Below are positions 1 through 6,596 of a stretch of 41,955 nt of DNA, in pieces. Source of the DNA: a virus; the IMG/VR virus record IMGVR_UViG_3300010397_000028, positions 1 through 41,955 of that record; one strand, 5' to 3'. The notes under the pieces are model-generated. The model was not told where the DNA came from and made no database searches. It saw only the letters and a program-made list of their open reading frames with translations. Numbering within the stretch: position 1 is the first letter of the stretch; the number at the start of each line of letters is the position of its first letter. A program made the translations under genes and the position numbers.

Positions 1-123
1 CCGGCCCAATGAAAAGTTCGTGATCCATGGCGCTGACTATGGTCAGATGGTTAACATGCTCGCAATGTTCCGTGATGAGCAGCTCGCCGGTACAGATATC
101 ACCGCCCAGCAGATCAACCACGA
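1..123. repeat. Terminal direct repeat, left copy
   Basis: These 123 bases are identical to the last 123 bases of the window (41833-41955). A gene starting at 41285 runs in frame through the right copy and continues here to its stop at 224-226. The simplest reading is a circular map linearised inside a gene with an assembly overlap. A true short terminal repeat on the packaged DNA is possible but would lie in the middle of a coding gene. Confidence 0.97.
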
Positions 124-226
124 GTGCCAGAAACATAACGATGAGCTAGTGAAGCAGCTTGCCGAGGCGAAGGCAAGAATCAAGGAACTGGAGGATCTTT
201 TTGAAGATCAGCACAACTGGGAATAA
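2..226 (+). CDS. C-terminal part of a hypothetical protein continuing from 41285
   Basis: This is the last 74 codons of the 257-residue protein that starts at 41285 and crosses the map join; position 2 is a codon start in the same frame. The visible part contains a charged helical stretch rich in Glu, Lys and Leu at the extreme C-terminus, which suggests a short coiled coil. No family is recognised. It is the upstream neighbour of a run of four short genes linked by stop-start overlaps, and so probably belongs to the end of the rightward operon. Confidence 0.85.
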   Translation, partial: RPNEKFVIHGADYGQMVNMLAMFRDEQLAGTDITAQQINHECQKHNDELVKQLAEAKARIKELEDLFEDQHNWE

Positions 227-235
227 AATAACGCT

Positions 236-556
236 ATGAAAACATTTATAATGATCTTAGTGACGGTTATAGTATCTACCGTCTTTGCTTACTATACTGC
301 GCAATACTTTAACTCCAGAGATCAAAACATCCTCGACGAATCACGGGGCACGATCGTAATGGACAAGCTCCCGCACGCCTACATGATCATCGTGGTGAAT
401 AAAGACACGCTGTTCGACTACGATAGAACTCTGTTCAAAGACGCGAAAGCGAAATGGTGTCGCGAAGGGCATGAAGGCAATCAGGTGATCGTGGTGAACA
501 AAAAAGGCAATGTACACTTCTTAACTTTTGAAGAACTAAAATTGATCGGAAAATGA
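236..556 (+). CDS. Small single-pass membrane protein
   Basis: The 106-residue product begins with a hydrophobic stretch at residues 3-20 that follows a lone Lys, fitting a signal anchor, with the remaining ~80 residues polar and probably outside the cytoplasm. No family is recognised. The start lies 9 bases after the preceding stop in an A/T-rich context with no Shine-Dalgarno sequence, and the 3' end overlaps the next gene by the ATGA pattern. Its place just before a probable spanin makes a role in lysis or envelope modification possible, but only by position. Confidence 0.75.
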   Translation: MKTFIMILVTVIVSTVFAYYTAQYFNSRDQNILDESRGTIVMDKLPHAYMIIVVNKDTLFDYDRTLFKDAKAKWCREGHEGNQVIVVNKKGNVHFLTFEELKLIGK

Positions 557-759
557 AAGTGTGGGTAGATATTGAGGCGCTTGAAGCGGCCTACGACATA
601 GTTTACAAGGTGAATGATCATCTTGTAAATGTGATAGAAACAAGCGACGAATATCCAGCATCCGACATACAGGATCGTGCACGGTGTAATAAATTCATTG
701 AAGAGTACCAGCGGGTAATTGGAGATCTCCAGGGAATAGCTAACGGAAAGAAAGCATGA
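553..759 (+). CDS. Hypothetical 68-residue protein
   Basis: This is a short, soluble, mostly helical-looking acidic protein with no recognised domain. It is translationally coupled at both ends: its ATG overlaps the stop of the upstream gene and its stop overlaps the ATG of the spanin-like gene. The case for it being real rests on this packing and on the absence of any better frame. Confidence 0.7.
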   Translation: MKVWVDIEALEAAYDIVYKVNDHLVNVIETSDEYPASDIQDRARCNKFIEEYQRVIGDLQGIANGKKA

Positions 760-1181
760 CCCGCGCTGCCCTCATAGTGATCGCGCTGATGCTCGCATCT
801 TGTGGCCCAGCCTCCAAGCTCCGCCGGGCTGAACGCCTGATAAAGAAAGCCGAAGCCATGGGCGCAGTGTGGCACGTGGACACCGTTTTCACAGAGCGGG
901 AAGTTCCGGTTCCCAGGGTACAGCGCGACACGGTGCTATTAAACGCCCCAGGCGACACGATCTACATCACGAAGGAAAGACTACGAGTTAAAGTATTGGT
1001 GCGCCACGATAGCGTCTACGTCAGCGGAGAGTGCCTGCCCGACACGATCAAGATAACCGTGCCCGTGACGGTGACTAAAACGATCACTGCAAAGACTGGG
1101 CCGCCATGGTGGTTCTGGGTCATGTTCGCTGGCGTGTTCGTCCTGGGAATCTGGCTGGGGATTAAAGCAGCAAAGAGATGA
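756..1181 (+). CDS. Probable unimolecular spanin (u-spanin)
   Basis: The 141-residue protein carries a lipoprotein signal at its N-terminus (hydrophobic residues 5-13 ending in LASC, with Cys16 as the likely lipidated residue) and one transmembrane helix at its C-terminus (about residues 117-136), followed by a basic KAAKR tail. A Pro/Val/Thr-rich, beta-prone periplasmic stretch lies between. Outer-membrane lipid anchor plus inner-membrane anchor on one chain is the defining topology of u-spanins such as T1 gp11, which fuse the two membranes in the last step of lysis. The length matches that class. It sits at the end of the rightward operon, away from the other envelope-directed genes on the - strand. 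A structural or cell-envelope lipoprotein is the alternative. Confidence 0.72.
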   Translation: MTRAALIVIALMLASCGPASKLRRAERLIKKAEAMGAVWHVDTVFTEREVPVPRVQRDTVLLNAPGDTIYITKERLRVKVLVRHDSVYVSGECLPDTIKITVPVTVTKTITAKTGPPWWFWVMFAGVFVLGIWLGIKAAKR

Positions 1182-1399
1182 CTCAGCTACCAATTTTCGG
1201 ATACCATCGACCGCCAGTGAAAGAACTTGAGCCGCTGTACCTATCCGAGTTCAACGATAGGATCTATCAATCGAAGGACTACCAATACATTGCTGATTTC
1301 GCCGCATTCTGGGCAATACCAGGCCCTACAGAGTTTGCTCCAGTCTATTTCCACACGGAAGGGGTAGAGCTCAGGAGGATAAGACAGCGGACGATTTAG
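1178..1399 (+). CDS. Hypothetical 73-residue protein
   Basis: The ATG overlaps the stop of the spanin-like gene (ATGA), so it is probably the last gene of the rightward operon. The product is rich in aromatic residues and proline and ends in a basic segment. No domain is recognised. Confidence 0.65.
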   Translation: MTQLPIFGYHRPPVKELEPLYLSEFNDRIYQSKDYQYIADFAAFWAIPGPTEFAPVYFHTEGVELRRIRQRTI

Positions 1400-1406
1400 G
1401 AAGCGT

Positions 1407-1424
1407 GTTCCCTCGGAAGGGAAC
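1407..1424 (+). other. Short hairpin after the rightward operon
   Basis: A perfect 7-bp inverted repeat (GTTCCCT / AGGGAAC) with a CGGA loop begins 8 bases after the stop at 1399. The T-run is 14 bases further on (1439-1444), so this is not a textbook intrinsic terminator. It may still mark the end of the rightward transcript or stabilise its 3' end. Confidence 0.45.
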
Positions 1425-1425
1425 A

Positions 1426-1455
1426 TTGGCAGGCACAATTTTTTAGCTAAATTTG
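1426..1455 (+). promoter_or_regulatory. Bacteroidota-type promoter for the KilA-N transcript
   Basis: TTG at 1426-1428 is followed after exactly 19 bases by TAAATTTG at 1448-1455, matching the Bacteroidota primary sigma pattern (TTTG/TTG near -33, TAnnTTTG near -7). A second -7-like box, TATATTTG, lies at 1555-1562 but lacks a suitable upstream element. A transcript from here would have a leader of about 215 nt before the KilA-N start codon. Confidence 0.65.
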
Positions 1456-1521
1456 CGACGCGCGGGCGGTTCCAGGCCTACGACGGAACAGGGCAGCATC
1501 AAGGCGCCCAACGACATTTTG

Positions 1522-1548
1522 AACGGCGGACTGTACAGGTTCGCCGTT
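1522..1548 (+). other. Leader hairpin upstream of the KilA-N gene
   Basis: AACGGCG and CGCCGTT pair perfectly over 7 bp around a 13-base loop that itself contains the palindrome CTGTACAG. It lies in the untranslated leader between the promoter at 1426-1455 and the terminator-like stem at 1604-1655. No open frame covers this stretch, so the structure is likely to act as RNA or as a protein-binding site. Confidence 0.45.
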
Positions 1549-1603
1549 TTCGATTATATTTGAATCACGATCTGTCCATTACAACAGGATCTAAAAAGAA
1601 CTT

Positions 1604-1663
1604 GAAGCCCGTATTGGGTGCACGAAGTAATGGTCGTGCATTTGATGCGGGCTTCTTTATTTT
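1604..1663 (+). terminator. Terminator-like double hairpin in the KilA-N leader
   Basis: An outer 11-bp stem (1604-1614 with 1645-1655, one G-U pair) encloses a second perfect 7-bp stem (TGCACGA 1619-1625 with TCGTGCA 1634-1640). The right arm runs straight into TTTATTTT. This has the form of an intrinsic terminator placed 11 bases before the KilA-N start codon. It could end a roughly 200-nt small RNA or act as an attenuator of the downstream gene. Confidence 0.65.
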
Positions 1664-1674
1664 AATGACAACTT

Positions 1675-2343
1675 ATGTCAATACAAGTTTTTAATTATGA
1701 AGGCTATCAGATCCAGTTTGATGAGATCAACGGCGTACTGATGGCGAACGCAACTCTTATGGCAGACGCTTTTAATAAAAGGCCTGGGGACATTTTCAAG
1801 ACAATCACATGGCAGGAGTTTGAAACTGCCTTGTGTGTAGACTCAAATCTACGCTTGGAAGATATTCGAAGCGTTAAAAACGGCGAAAAAGGGGGTTCTT
1901 GGATTCATCAGGAGCTTGTGGTAGAGTTCGCCCGCAGGCTAAACCCAAAGTTTGCTCTATGGTGCAACCGGAAAATTGCGGAGCTTATGCGCACTGGCAA
2001 GACAGAGATTGCAAAGCCTTTGTCCGCCGCCGAGGCCCTGCTCCAAAACGTGCAGCTGCTTGTTGCCCAGGAGCAGCGTTTAAATGCTGTTGAGGAGAAG
2101 GTAAAGCAGATTGAAGCCAAGGCCATTACAAGCCCCACGGATTATTTCACGATCGCCGGGTACTCGTCACTTAGGGGCATCAAGATAGATGCGCCTGGAG
2201 CCGCCAGGCTTGGTAAGAAGGCGAGTTCTATTTGCAATGCAAATGGATACCTCATGGGTAAGGTAAGCGATCCTCGGTTCGGCACGGTAAAGACATATCC
2301 GGTAGAGGCGCTGGATTTGGCATTTTCTGATACTGTAAAATAA
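1675..2343 (+). CDS. KilA-N domain protein, phage antirepressor type
   Basis: The 222-residue protein begins with a KilA-N DNA-binding domain (about residues 1-110), recognised by the opening VFNYEGYQIQF-type beta strands, the ANATLMADAF segment and the GGSWIHQELVVEFARRLNPK segment. A helical, probably coiled-coil linker follows (about 118-150). The C-terminal ~70 residues form a separate small domain with a helix-turn-helix-like run, as in several phage antirepressors. Such proteins usually relieve repression or switch phage development. It stands alone between its own promoter with leader hairpins and a terminator, so it is regulated apart from both main operons. The ATG at 1675 is the first in frame after the leader hairpin. 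Its molecular target cannot be read from sequence. Confidence 0.85.
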   Translation: MSIQVFNYEGYQIQFDEINGVLMANATLMADAFNKRPGDIFKTITWQEFETALCVDSNLRLEDIRSVKNGEKGGSWIHQELVVEFARRLNPKFALWCNRKIAELMRTGKTEIAKPLSAAEALLQNVQLLVAQEQRLNAVEEKVKQIEAKAITSPTDYFTIAGYSSLRGIKIDAPGAARLGKKASSICNANGYLMGKVSDPRFGTVKTYPVEALDLAFSDTVK

Positions 2344-2385
2344 AAAAGGCCCCGAGTCAGATGGATTCGGGGCTCTTGTTTTTAT
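2344..2385. terminator. Bidirectional intrinsic terminator
   Basis: A 10-bp stem (2349-2358 with 2364-2373, one G-U pair) with a 5-base loop is flanked by A6 on the left and TCTTGTTTTT on the right. It can therefore end both the rightward KilA-N transcript and the whole leftward late transcript, whose last gene stops at 2382. Confidence 0.9.
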
Positions 2386-2861
2386 GTATAGGGAATGCCG
2401 CTCTTGGACAAGATCCGTAGCTTCCATTTGCGTGGCATGTTGGCAACCATCCATGCGAGCTTGATACGGCTATCGGCAACCGTTGGCTTATCAGTGTCGA
2501 AGTTCGCGAACCTACTCCCCGGCAATAAACAACCTTCCGTGTGGGCTATATCGTTCCCTGAGTGGATCAGGATACCAGCCCGGCCCGGTGTGTCATGGAC
2601 AATAAAATGCTCGTATGGACGAAATATACGACCTCCGCTTTCATCGTCTGGCGTGTTCGGATCGTCGCGTAATACCGCCGGCGACCATGTTACCGTATAG
2701 ATTCCCTCCTTGATACATGATATACCCCGCGCATTATTCCGCCAGGCAGGCTCCAGAATCTTGGCGATGATACCCCCATTTGATGCGTATAGGCTTGACA
2801 GCGTTCGGTCGGGAAGGTAGATCCGTTCTGATGTATATATAGGATCGGTAGTTTTGCTCAT
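2382..2861 (-). CDS. DUF5675-like protein, possible lysis or cell-wall enzyme
   Basis: The 159-residue protein matches what I know of the DUF5675 family of phage and prophage proteins: an ERIYLPDRTLS-like opening, a GIYTVTW strand, and a conserved HFIVHD...ILIHSGN...HTEGCLLPG block (about residues 86-117). The IHxGN...GC arrangement recalls the His/Cys active-site layout of L,D-transpeptidase-like folds, but no catalytic activity is established to my knowledge, so this is inference. It is the last gene of the leftward operon, directly after a run of small membrane proteins, which is where a lysis gene would be expected. Its ATG overlaps the upstream stop. Confidence 0.7.
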   Translation of the reverse strand: MSKTTDPIYTSERIYLPDRTLSSLYASNGGIIAKILEPAWRNNARGISCIKEGIYTVTWSPAVLRDDPNTPDDESGGRIFRPYEHFIVHDTPGRAGILIHSGNDIAHTEGCLLPGSRFANFDTDKPTVADSRIKLAWMVANMPRKWKLRILSKSGIPYT

Positions 2862-3094
2862 TTCTTATAATTTACCTTAAAAACGTGATTCTTAAGATCC
2901 TCGATGTTATCATCATGGGTATCAAGTCGCTGCTCGTGTAGGCTTGTCATTGTCTTCAGCTCATTTACAGCCTCCTGAATCTTGCCCAGGGTAACATCAA
3001 TCTTCCCGGTGTACTTCAGGATAATGAAGATCAGCGCCCCGCCGAAGGCCAGTGTAACCGCGTAATAAAACCATCCGTCAGGTGCGTGCTCCAT
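2858..3094 (-). CDS. Small membrane protein with coiled-coil tail
   Basis: The chosen start gives 78 residues with a single transmembrane helix (about 7-28) followed by a charged heptad-like region (about 32-65) ending in a basic NYKK tail. An earlier in-frame start at 3202 would extend the protein 36 residues but would overlap the upstream membrane-protein gene by over 120 bases; the 3094 start overlaps it by only 17. The topology recalls small holin or haemolysin-like partners. The stop overlaps the DUF5675-like gene. Confidence 0.7.
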   Translation of the reverse strand: MEHAPDGWFYYAVTLAFGGALIFIILKYTGKIDVTLGKIQEAVNELKTMTSLHEQRLDTHDDNIEDLKNHVFKVNYKK

Positions 3095-3470
3095 ATTCCA
3101 AGTGAGTAAAATAAAGTACAGCCACAAATTTAAAATAATTGAATTCAATGCTATGCCCAAAAATTTTGAACAGCTCGCTGTTGTAATGTAGTCCATAATC
3201 AATTACGTCTACAACTTCAAGCCACATCAACCAGTCCCAGAATTTCCGACCGGTGTGGACGTGAACCGCGTGGAAAATCATAATCAAAAACACGTGTTGG
3301 CAATATCCGTACACATAATTTTGAGTGGTCATTTTCCCATCCCAGTCCCCATACCCATGGAATAACGGGAAGAAGCTGTGTTGCTGCCCGTCCCTTGGCA
3401 TGAGGTCAAATATGACATCCACAAAGTACGCCCCGAGGATCAGCAGAAATATCTTAACCGGCCGGCTCAT
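3078..3470 (-). CDS. Polytopic membrane protein, possible holin
   Basis: The 130-residue protein has about four hydrophobic segments (roughly 5-24, 52-71, 76-95 and 108-127) interrupted by His- and aromatic-rich loops. No family is recognised. It lies in a chain of overlapping small envelope-directed genes just before the DUF5675-like gene, so a role as holin or accessory lysis protein is a reasonable guess and nothing more. Confidence 0.7.
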   Translation of the reverse strand: MSRPVKIFLLILGAYFVDVIFDLMPRDGQQHSFFPLFHGYGDWDGKMTTQNYVYGYCQHVFLIMIFHAVHVHTGRKFWDWLMWLEVVDVIDYGLHYNSELFKIFGHSIEFNYFKFVAVLYFTHLEYGART

Positions 3471-3649
3471 GAACCTCCAGGCGGTGGAGGCGGCTGGTGT
3501 GGCTTTCCGTATTGCTTGATAATCAATGAGTTGAATGTTCCGTAGATGTTAATGGTCATGTTGTACACACGCTCATCATAGATCTCGGTTTCTTCTGTAT
3601 CCTGATCAGTTACTTGGTCTTCGATTTCTTCTGGTGGCATATTCTTCAT
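3467..3649 (-). CDS. Small acidic protein with polyproline tail
   Basis: The product is 60 residues: a strongly acidic N-terminal half (Glu/Asp/Thr-rich), a hydrophobic middle and a run of five prolines near the C-terminus. The 3' end shares an ATGA overlap with the next membrane-protein gene and the 5' end overlaps the 54-residue gene at 3606-3770. No domain is recognised. Confidence 0.6.
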   Translation of the reverse strand: MKNMPPEEIEDQVTDQDTEETEIYDERVYNMTINIYGTFNSLIIKQYGKPHQPPPPPGGS

Positions 3650-3770
3650 TAAGTTTTTCTGCTTCTTCTTGGAGCCGGCGGGCTCTCTTCAGCCTTTTGC
3701 CCAGCGACGACGCTGCCCGGAAGACTCCGTATGCGGCAAGCGTGCATAAGGCAAATAGGGCTGCTGTCAT
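3606..3770 (-). CDS. 54-residue membrane-anchored coiled-coil protein
   Basis: The ATG at 3770 overlaps the stop of the beta-helix gene (ATGA), and the frame runs to TGA at 3606-3608. The product has an N-terminal hydrophobic segment (about residues 2-20) followed by a highly charged helix (about 24-50) ending in a very basic tail. It overlaps the start of the next gene by 44 bases in another frame. The tight coupling and clean topology argue that it is real. An inner-membrane lysis or spanin-like subunit is possible but not shown. Confidence 0.6.
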   Translation of the reverse strand: MTAALFALCTLAAYGVFRAASSLGKRLKRARRLQEEAEKLNEEYATRRNRRPSN

Positions 3771-5182
3771 TCAATTTTCTTTCGTTTCCCGGATGGACTG
3801 GTTATCCACCACTCGTCTATTCCGTTTGTCGTAATAAGTTCCACAGATCCGGCCTCTTTTACAACCGTGGGCAGTGGCTTATAGCCTACTCCCGCAGGAA
3901 CCGCCCCGGCCACTGGCGCATAGATGGCGTCCAACTTGCCGGAAATCCCGGATAGTTGCGTATTGCCCGACTCGGTGAGCACGCCCGCACTTCCGCCTTT
4001 CTTGTACGCTACAGCGCCGGTGGCCAGCTGAAATATGTTGTTCTTGAAGGTTACCGGGGCGTAGTACTCGAGTGCGGAGCCTTTCGCGTTCACAATCGTG
4101 TTATTGTAGATCTGGGTAGCCGGCAGGTTTATCATGCCTTCAACTGGATAAATGGCCGATAAAATACCACCTTGTCCAGGATTCAAAATCAAGTTATCAT
4201 GGATCTTTGCGCCGCCTGGCCCTTGATCTTGAATTCCGAATCCAGTCCCTGTATCAACCCGGTTGTTGTATACATCAGCCACGGTGCCCGGATTGGTGAT
4301 AATGCCCGCATTCTGGGCCCATCCATTTTTTTTACCATAATCCGAAACATCATTATCATGGATTTCGCAATCTGCTGTAGTAGCGCCTACCTGTATACCG
4401 TCAGCCCCAGTCCCTTTGATGATATTATTCGCTACGAGAACCCCTATTACTTGATGTTCCTTCGCAGTCGATGTGCCATCAGGGCAGGGCTTTGGCTGGA
4501 TAGCGCCTACGCTGTTATAATGGCTTTCGCCGATATATACACCCTCTCCATCAAGGCAATTCCGAATTGTGTTGTTTCTGAATATGATATTGCGCATGAT
4601 GAATCCACCACGCCATGTCCTATTATCGCAGGTCGGGTCAGTCTTCGCCTCAAAAGCTACATAACCTATATCATGGAAGTTTATGAACTCTATATCCGCA
4701 TCCGTGCTTAACTTGGCTACCGATAAACCGGCATTTCCTCCGGTGATCTCGATGGGTCCGTAGCCATCCCCGTTATCCCCAAATACTTTGAAGAAAGCGC
4801 TTCCGGAAAAGAAGAGCATGTGCTTATCAAATCCTGCCTTAAAGATCGTCCCTCCGCAACTCCTGAACCAAATAGGTGCTATTGCCGTGCCAACGATATT
4901 ATGAACCTCCAAATCTGCCCGCTGACCGTCGGCAAAACAAACTGTCTGCCCGGGCTTAGGGGAGATCACGTAAGCATTAGCATTCGTATTCTTATCAATA
5001 TCAACATAATAAGCCGAACTTGGAATCGTGAAATCACAAGCACACGCAGTCGTCATCGCTTGCATGTTCGTTTGCGAAGTCGCTTGTACAGATGCTGTCC
5101 TTGCAATCGAAGCGAAATCTATATCGCGCCAGTCCTGTCCGAAGGTGGTGATAGATAGAAATAGGAAAATTAAGATTCTCAT
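3767..5182 (-). CDS. Secreted-type right-handed beta-helix protein
   Basis: The 471-residue protein opens with a classic signal peptide (MRILIFLFLSITTFGQ, cleavage likely after residue 15 or 16). About residues 150-390 show repeated rungs of the parallel beta-helix type, with recurring Asn-Asn/Asn-Asp turns such as IFRNNTIRN, VANNIIKGT, IHDNDVSDY and IYNNTIVN. That fold is typical of phage tailspikes and polysaccharide lyases that bind or cut surface glycans. The C-terminal ~60 residues look like a separate small domain. A Sec signal on a gene placed among fibre genes is odd: the product may be exported by the infected cell rather than assembled into the virion, or the hydrophobic N-terminus may have another use. 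Both ends overlap neighbours by ATGA. Confidence 0.8.
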   Translation of the reverse strand: MRILIFLFLSITTFGQDWRDIDFASIARTASVQATSQTNMQAMTTACACDFTIPSSAYYVDIDKNTNANAYVISPKPGQTVCFADGQRADLEVHNIVGTAIAPIWFRSCGGTIFKAGFDKHMLFFSGSAFFKVFGDNGDGYGPIEITGGNAGLSVAKLSTDADIEFINFHDIGYVAFEAKTDPTCDNRTWRGGFIMRNIIFRNNTIRNCLDGEGVYIGESHYNSVGAIQPKPCPDGTSTAKEHQVIGVLVANNIIKGTGADGIQVGATTADCEIHDNDVSDYGKKNGWAQNAGIITNPGTVADVYNNRVDTGTGFGIQDQGPGGAKIHDNLILNPGQGGILSAIYPVEGMINLPATQIYNNTIVNAKGSALEYYAPVTFKNNIFQLATGAVAYKKGGSAGVLTESGNTQLSGISGKLDAIYAPVAGAVPAGVGYKPLPTVVKEAGSVELITTNGIDEWWITSPSGKRKKIE

Positions 5183-5475
5183 TCTTCTTTTTTTGTTTCT
5201 TGTTTAATGCTCACCTTATCTGCTACATTTTCTGGATATGAGATAGACACGACTTCCTGATCTCCTTCAGCCACGTGCGCAAAGAAGTTCTTAAGCTCAT
5301 CCATCACGGCGCCGGCCAATAAAATTCCGAACGGAACCCACCTGCTAGATTCCATGATGATCGTGGTCCCAGCAATTACAGCAATGATCCTACGGGCGGA
5401 TGCTGCGATATATTCCAAGTTCCTCGGCGTGGCCTTTGTGTAGTTCCTCCAGGAAAATGTGACTTTTTCGGCCAT
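5179..5475 (-). CDS. Two-helix membrane protein, holin candidate
   Basis: The 98-residue protein has a basic N-terminus, then two closely spaced hydrophobic segments (about 27-43 and 47-60), then an acidic/charged C-terminal tail ending KQETKKEE. Short length, a transmembrane hairpin and charged tails are holin-like, and the gene lies at the boundary between adhesin genes and the small envelope genes. No sequence family is recognised, so the holin call is by topology and context. Confidence 0.6.
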   Translation of the reverse strand: MAEKVTFSWRNYTKATPRNLEYIAASARRIIAVIAGTTIIMESSRWVPFGILLAGAVMDELKNFFAHVAEGDQEVVSISYPENVADKVSIKQETKKEE

Positions 5476-5481
5476 GCATTT

Positions 5482-5847
5482 TTAAGCGTTAAGCTTGAAA
5501 ACGTTATGCATGAATGAATCGAACACATTATTTATTGCCCATGATTCAGCCAGCAAAGAAACATTTATAGTATTCCCCTCTCCGAAGGTATTTGTTTCTA
5601 TCTCCCCGGTATGATACTGGAGAAACTGCTTTGCGAACTCCCTGGAATCGCCAACTCCATTTTTCAAAATGGAAATTGAGTATGCTTGGATATTCTCCCA
5701 AGAATACCCAGTATAATCACCAGGAGGCGTTACTTGCTCTGACAGATAACGAGCCAGAGCACGCGCGGCCATTTCACATGTGGTAAAAAAAGAATTTTGT
5801 TGGGCTATGTATGCCTTTTCAAAGTGATTAAGTGTCTTGAGTGCCAT
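5482..5847 (-). CDS. Hypothetical 121-residue protein
   Basis: This is a soluble protein, helix-rich in the first half, with no domain I recognise. It sits two bases after the end of the lectin-like gene and seven before the two-helix membrane protein, within the adhesin part of the leftward operon. A role in tail or fibre assembly is suggested only by position. Confidence 0.65.
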   Translation of the reverse strand: MALKTLNHFEKAYIAQQNSFFTTCEMAARALARYLSEQVTPPGDYTGYSWENIQAYSISILKNGVGDSREFAKQFLQYHTGEIETNTFGEGNTINVSLLAESWAINNVFDSFMHNVFKLNA

Positions 5848-5849
5848 AG

Positions 5850-6596
5850 TTATATGTTATAGTAAGCTTTAAGTCCATTAACAACTCTTACGATATCCCC
5901 ATTACTCAACTTGGAGTTGAAATAAGATACACGTTTTACCGTTATCAATCCAAATGCCGCAGCACTACCCGCTGCTCTGCCTATTGTCATTCTATTCGGT
6001 GTAGGCGATTGATTGAACCACCTGCTCAGCGGATTAGACCCATATAGAACAATGGTATCCTGTACGCTATTTACATAAATATTGTCCTGCTGTAATACAA
6101 ATATTCTAAAAGTTGTAGTGTCCGAGAAAGTCATTCCACTTCCTATGCCTGGAAGCGTGCCCATTCGCAAAGTGCTCCTCACATTGTTACTTCCGCTGCC
6201 TAATTTTGAAAAATCGAAATCATCACCATCTACTACAGCAGAGTCGCCTAAGGAGAAAAGATAATCAACAGTATTTGTTCGATCGAATCGAAGAATTATT
6301 AAAAAAGTTCCTATAGAATCTGATATTAAATTCGAAGCACACTCCAAAAAATCTGAGCTAAAAGTAGCCCCTAATCCAGCGGTCCATAATGGCTGCAATG
6401 CCGCCGTTGCCTGACTGAAATTCCTCGACTGTCCACTCGCATCATTGATCTGAGAAATATTAGACCCGTTAAAAGTTATCGAAGCTGAATTAAGAAAATC
6501 CAAATCAAGTTTGAGCGACGCGAAATCAGCAGGCATGGCGCTATATTTGCCATTTATTGCCATCCCACTCATTTTCATGCCGCTAAGATTGCTCAT
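5850..6596 (-). CDS. Lectin-like (concanavalin/LamG-type) virion protein
   Basis: The 248-residue product shows the alternating strand pattern of a concanavalin/LamG-like beta sandwich from about residue 25: a DFLNSASITF opening strand, FLIILRFDR and YLFSLGDS central strands, FRIFVLQQDN, and a closing TIGR...KRVSYF strand. Such domains in phages commonly sit in tail appendages and bind surface glycans. Its ATG overlaps the stop of the fibre gene, which supports a shared receptor-binding role. The N-terminal Met-rich stretch is low in complexity. Confidence 0.65.
   Translation of the reverse strand: MSNLSGMKMSGMAINGKYSAMPADFASLKLDLDFLNSASITFNGSNISQINDASGQSRNFSQATAALQPLWTAGLGATFSSDFLECASNLISDSIGTFLIILRFDRTNTVDYLFSLGDSAVVDGDDFDFSKLGSGSNNVRSTLRMGTLPGIGSGMTFSDTTTFRIFVLQQDNIYVNSVQDTIVLYGSNPLSRWFNQSPTPNRMTIGRAAGSAAAFGLITVKRVSYFNSKLSNGDIVRVVNGLKAYYNI

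Noticed and set aside
1555-1562. TATATTTG as a second KilA-N promoter
   Set aside because: The -7 box is perfect but no -33 element lies 19-21 bases upstream; it is mentioned only as a weak alternative.
1665-1694. Nine-codon frame overlapping the KilA-N start
   Set aside because: It is too short and has no sign of coupling beyond chance overlap.
4172-4711. 179-codon rightward frame
   Set aside because: It is antisense to the beta-helix gene, whose repeat pattern and signal peptide mark it as the true frame.
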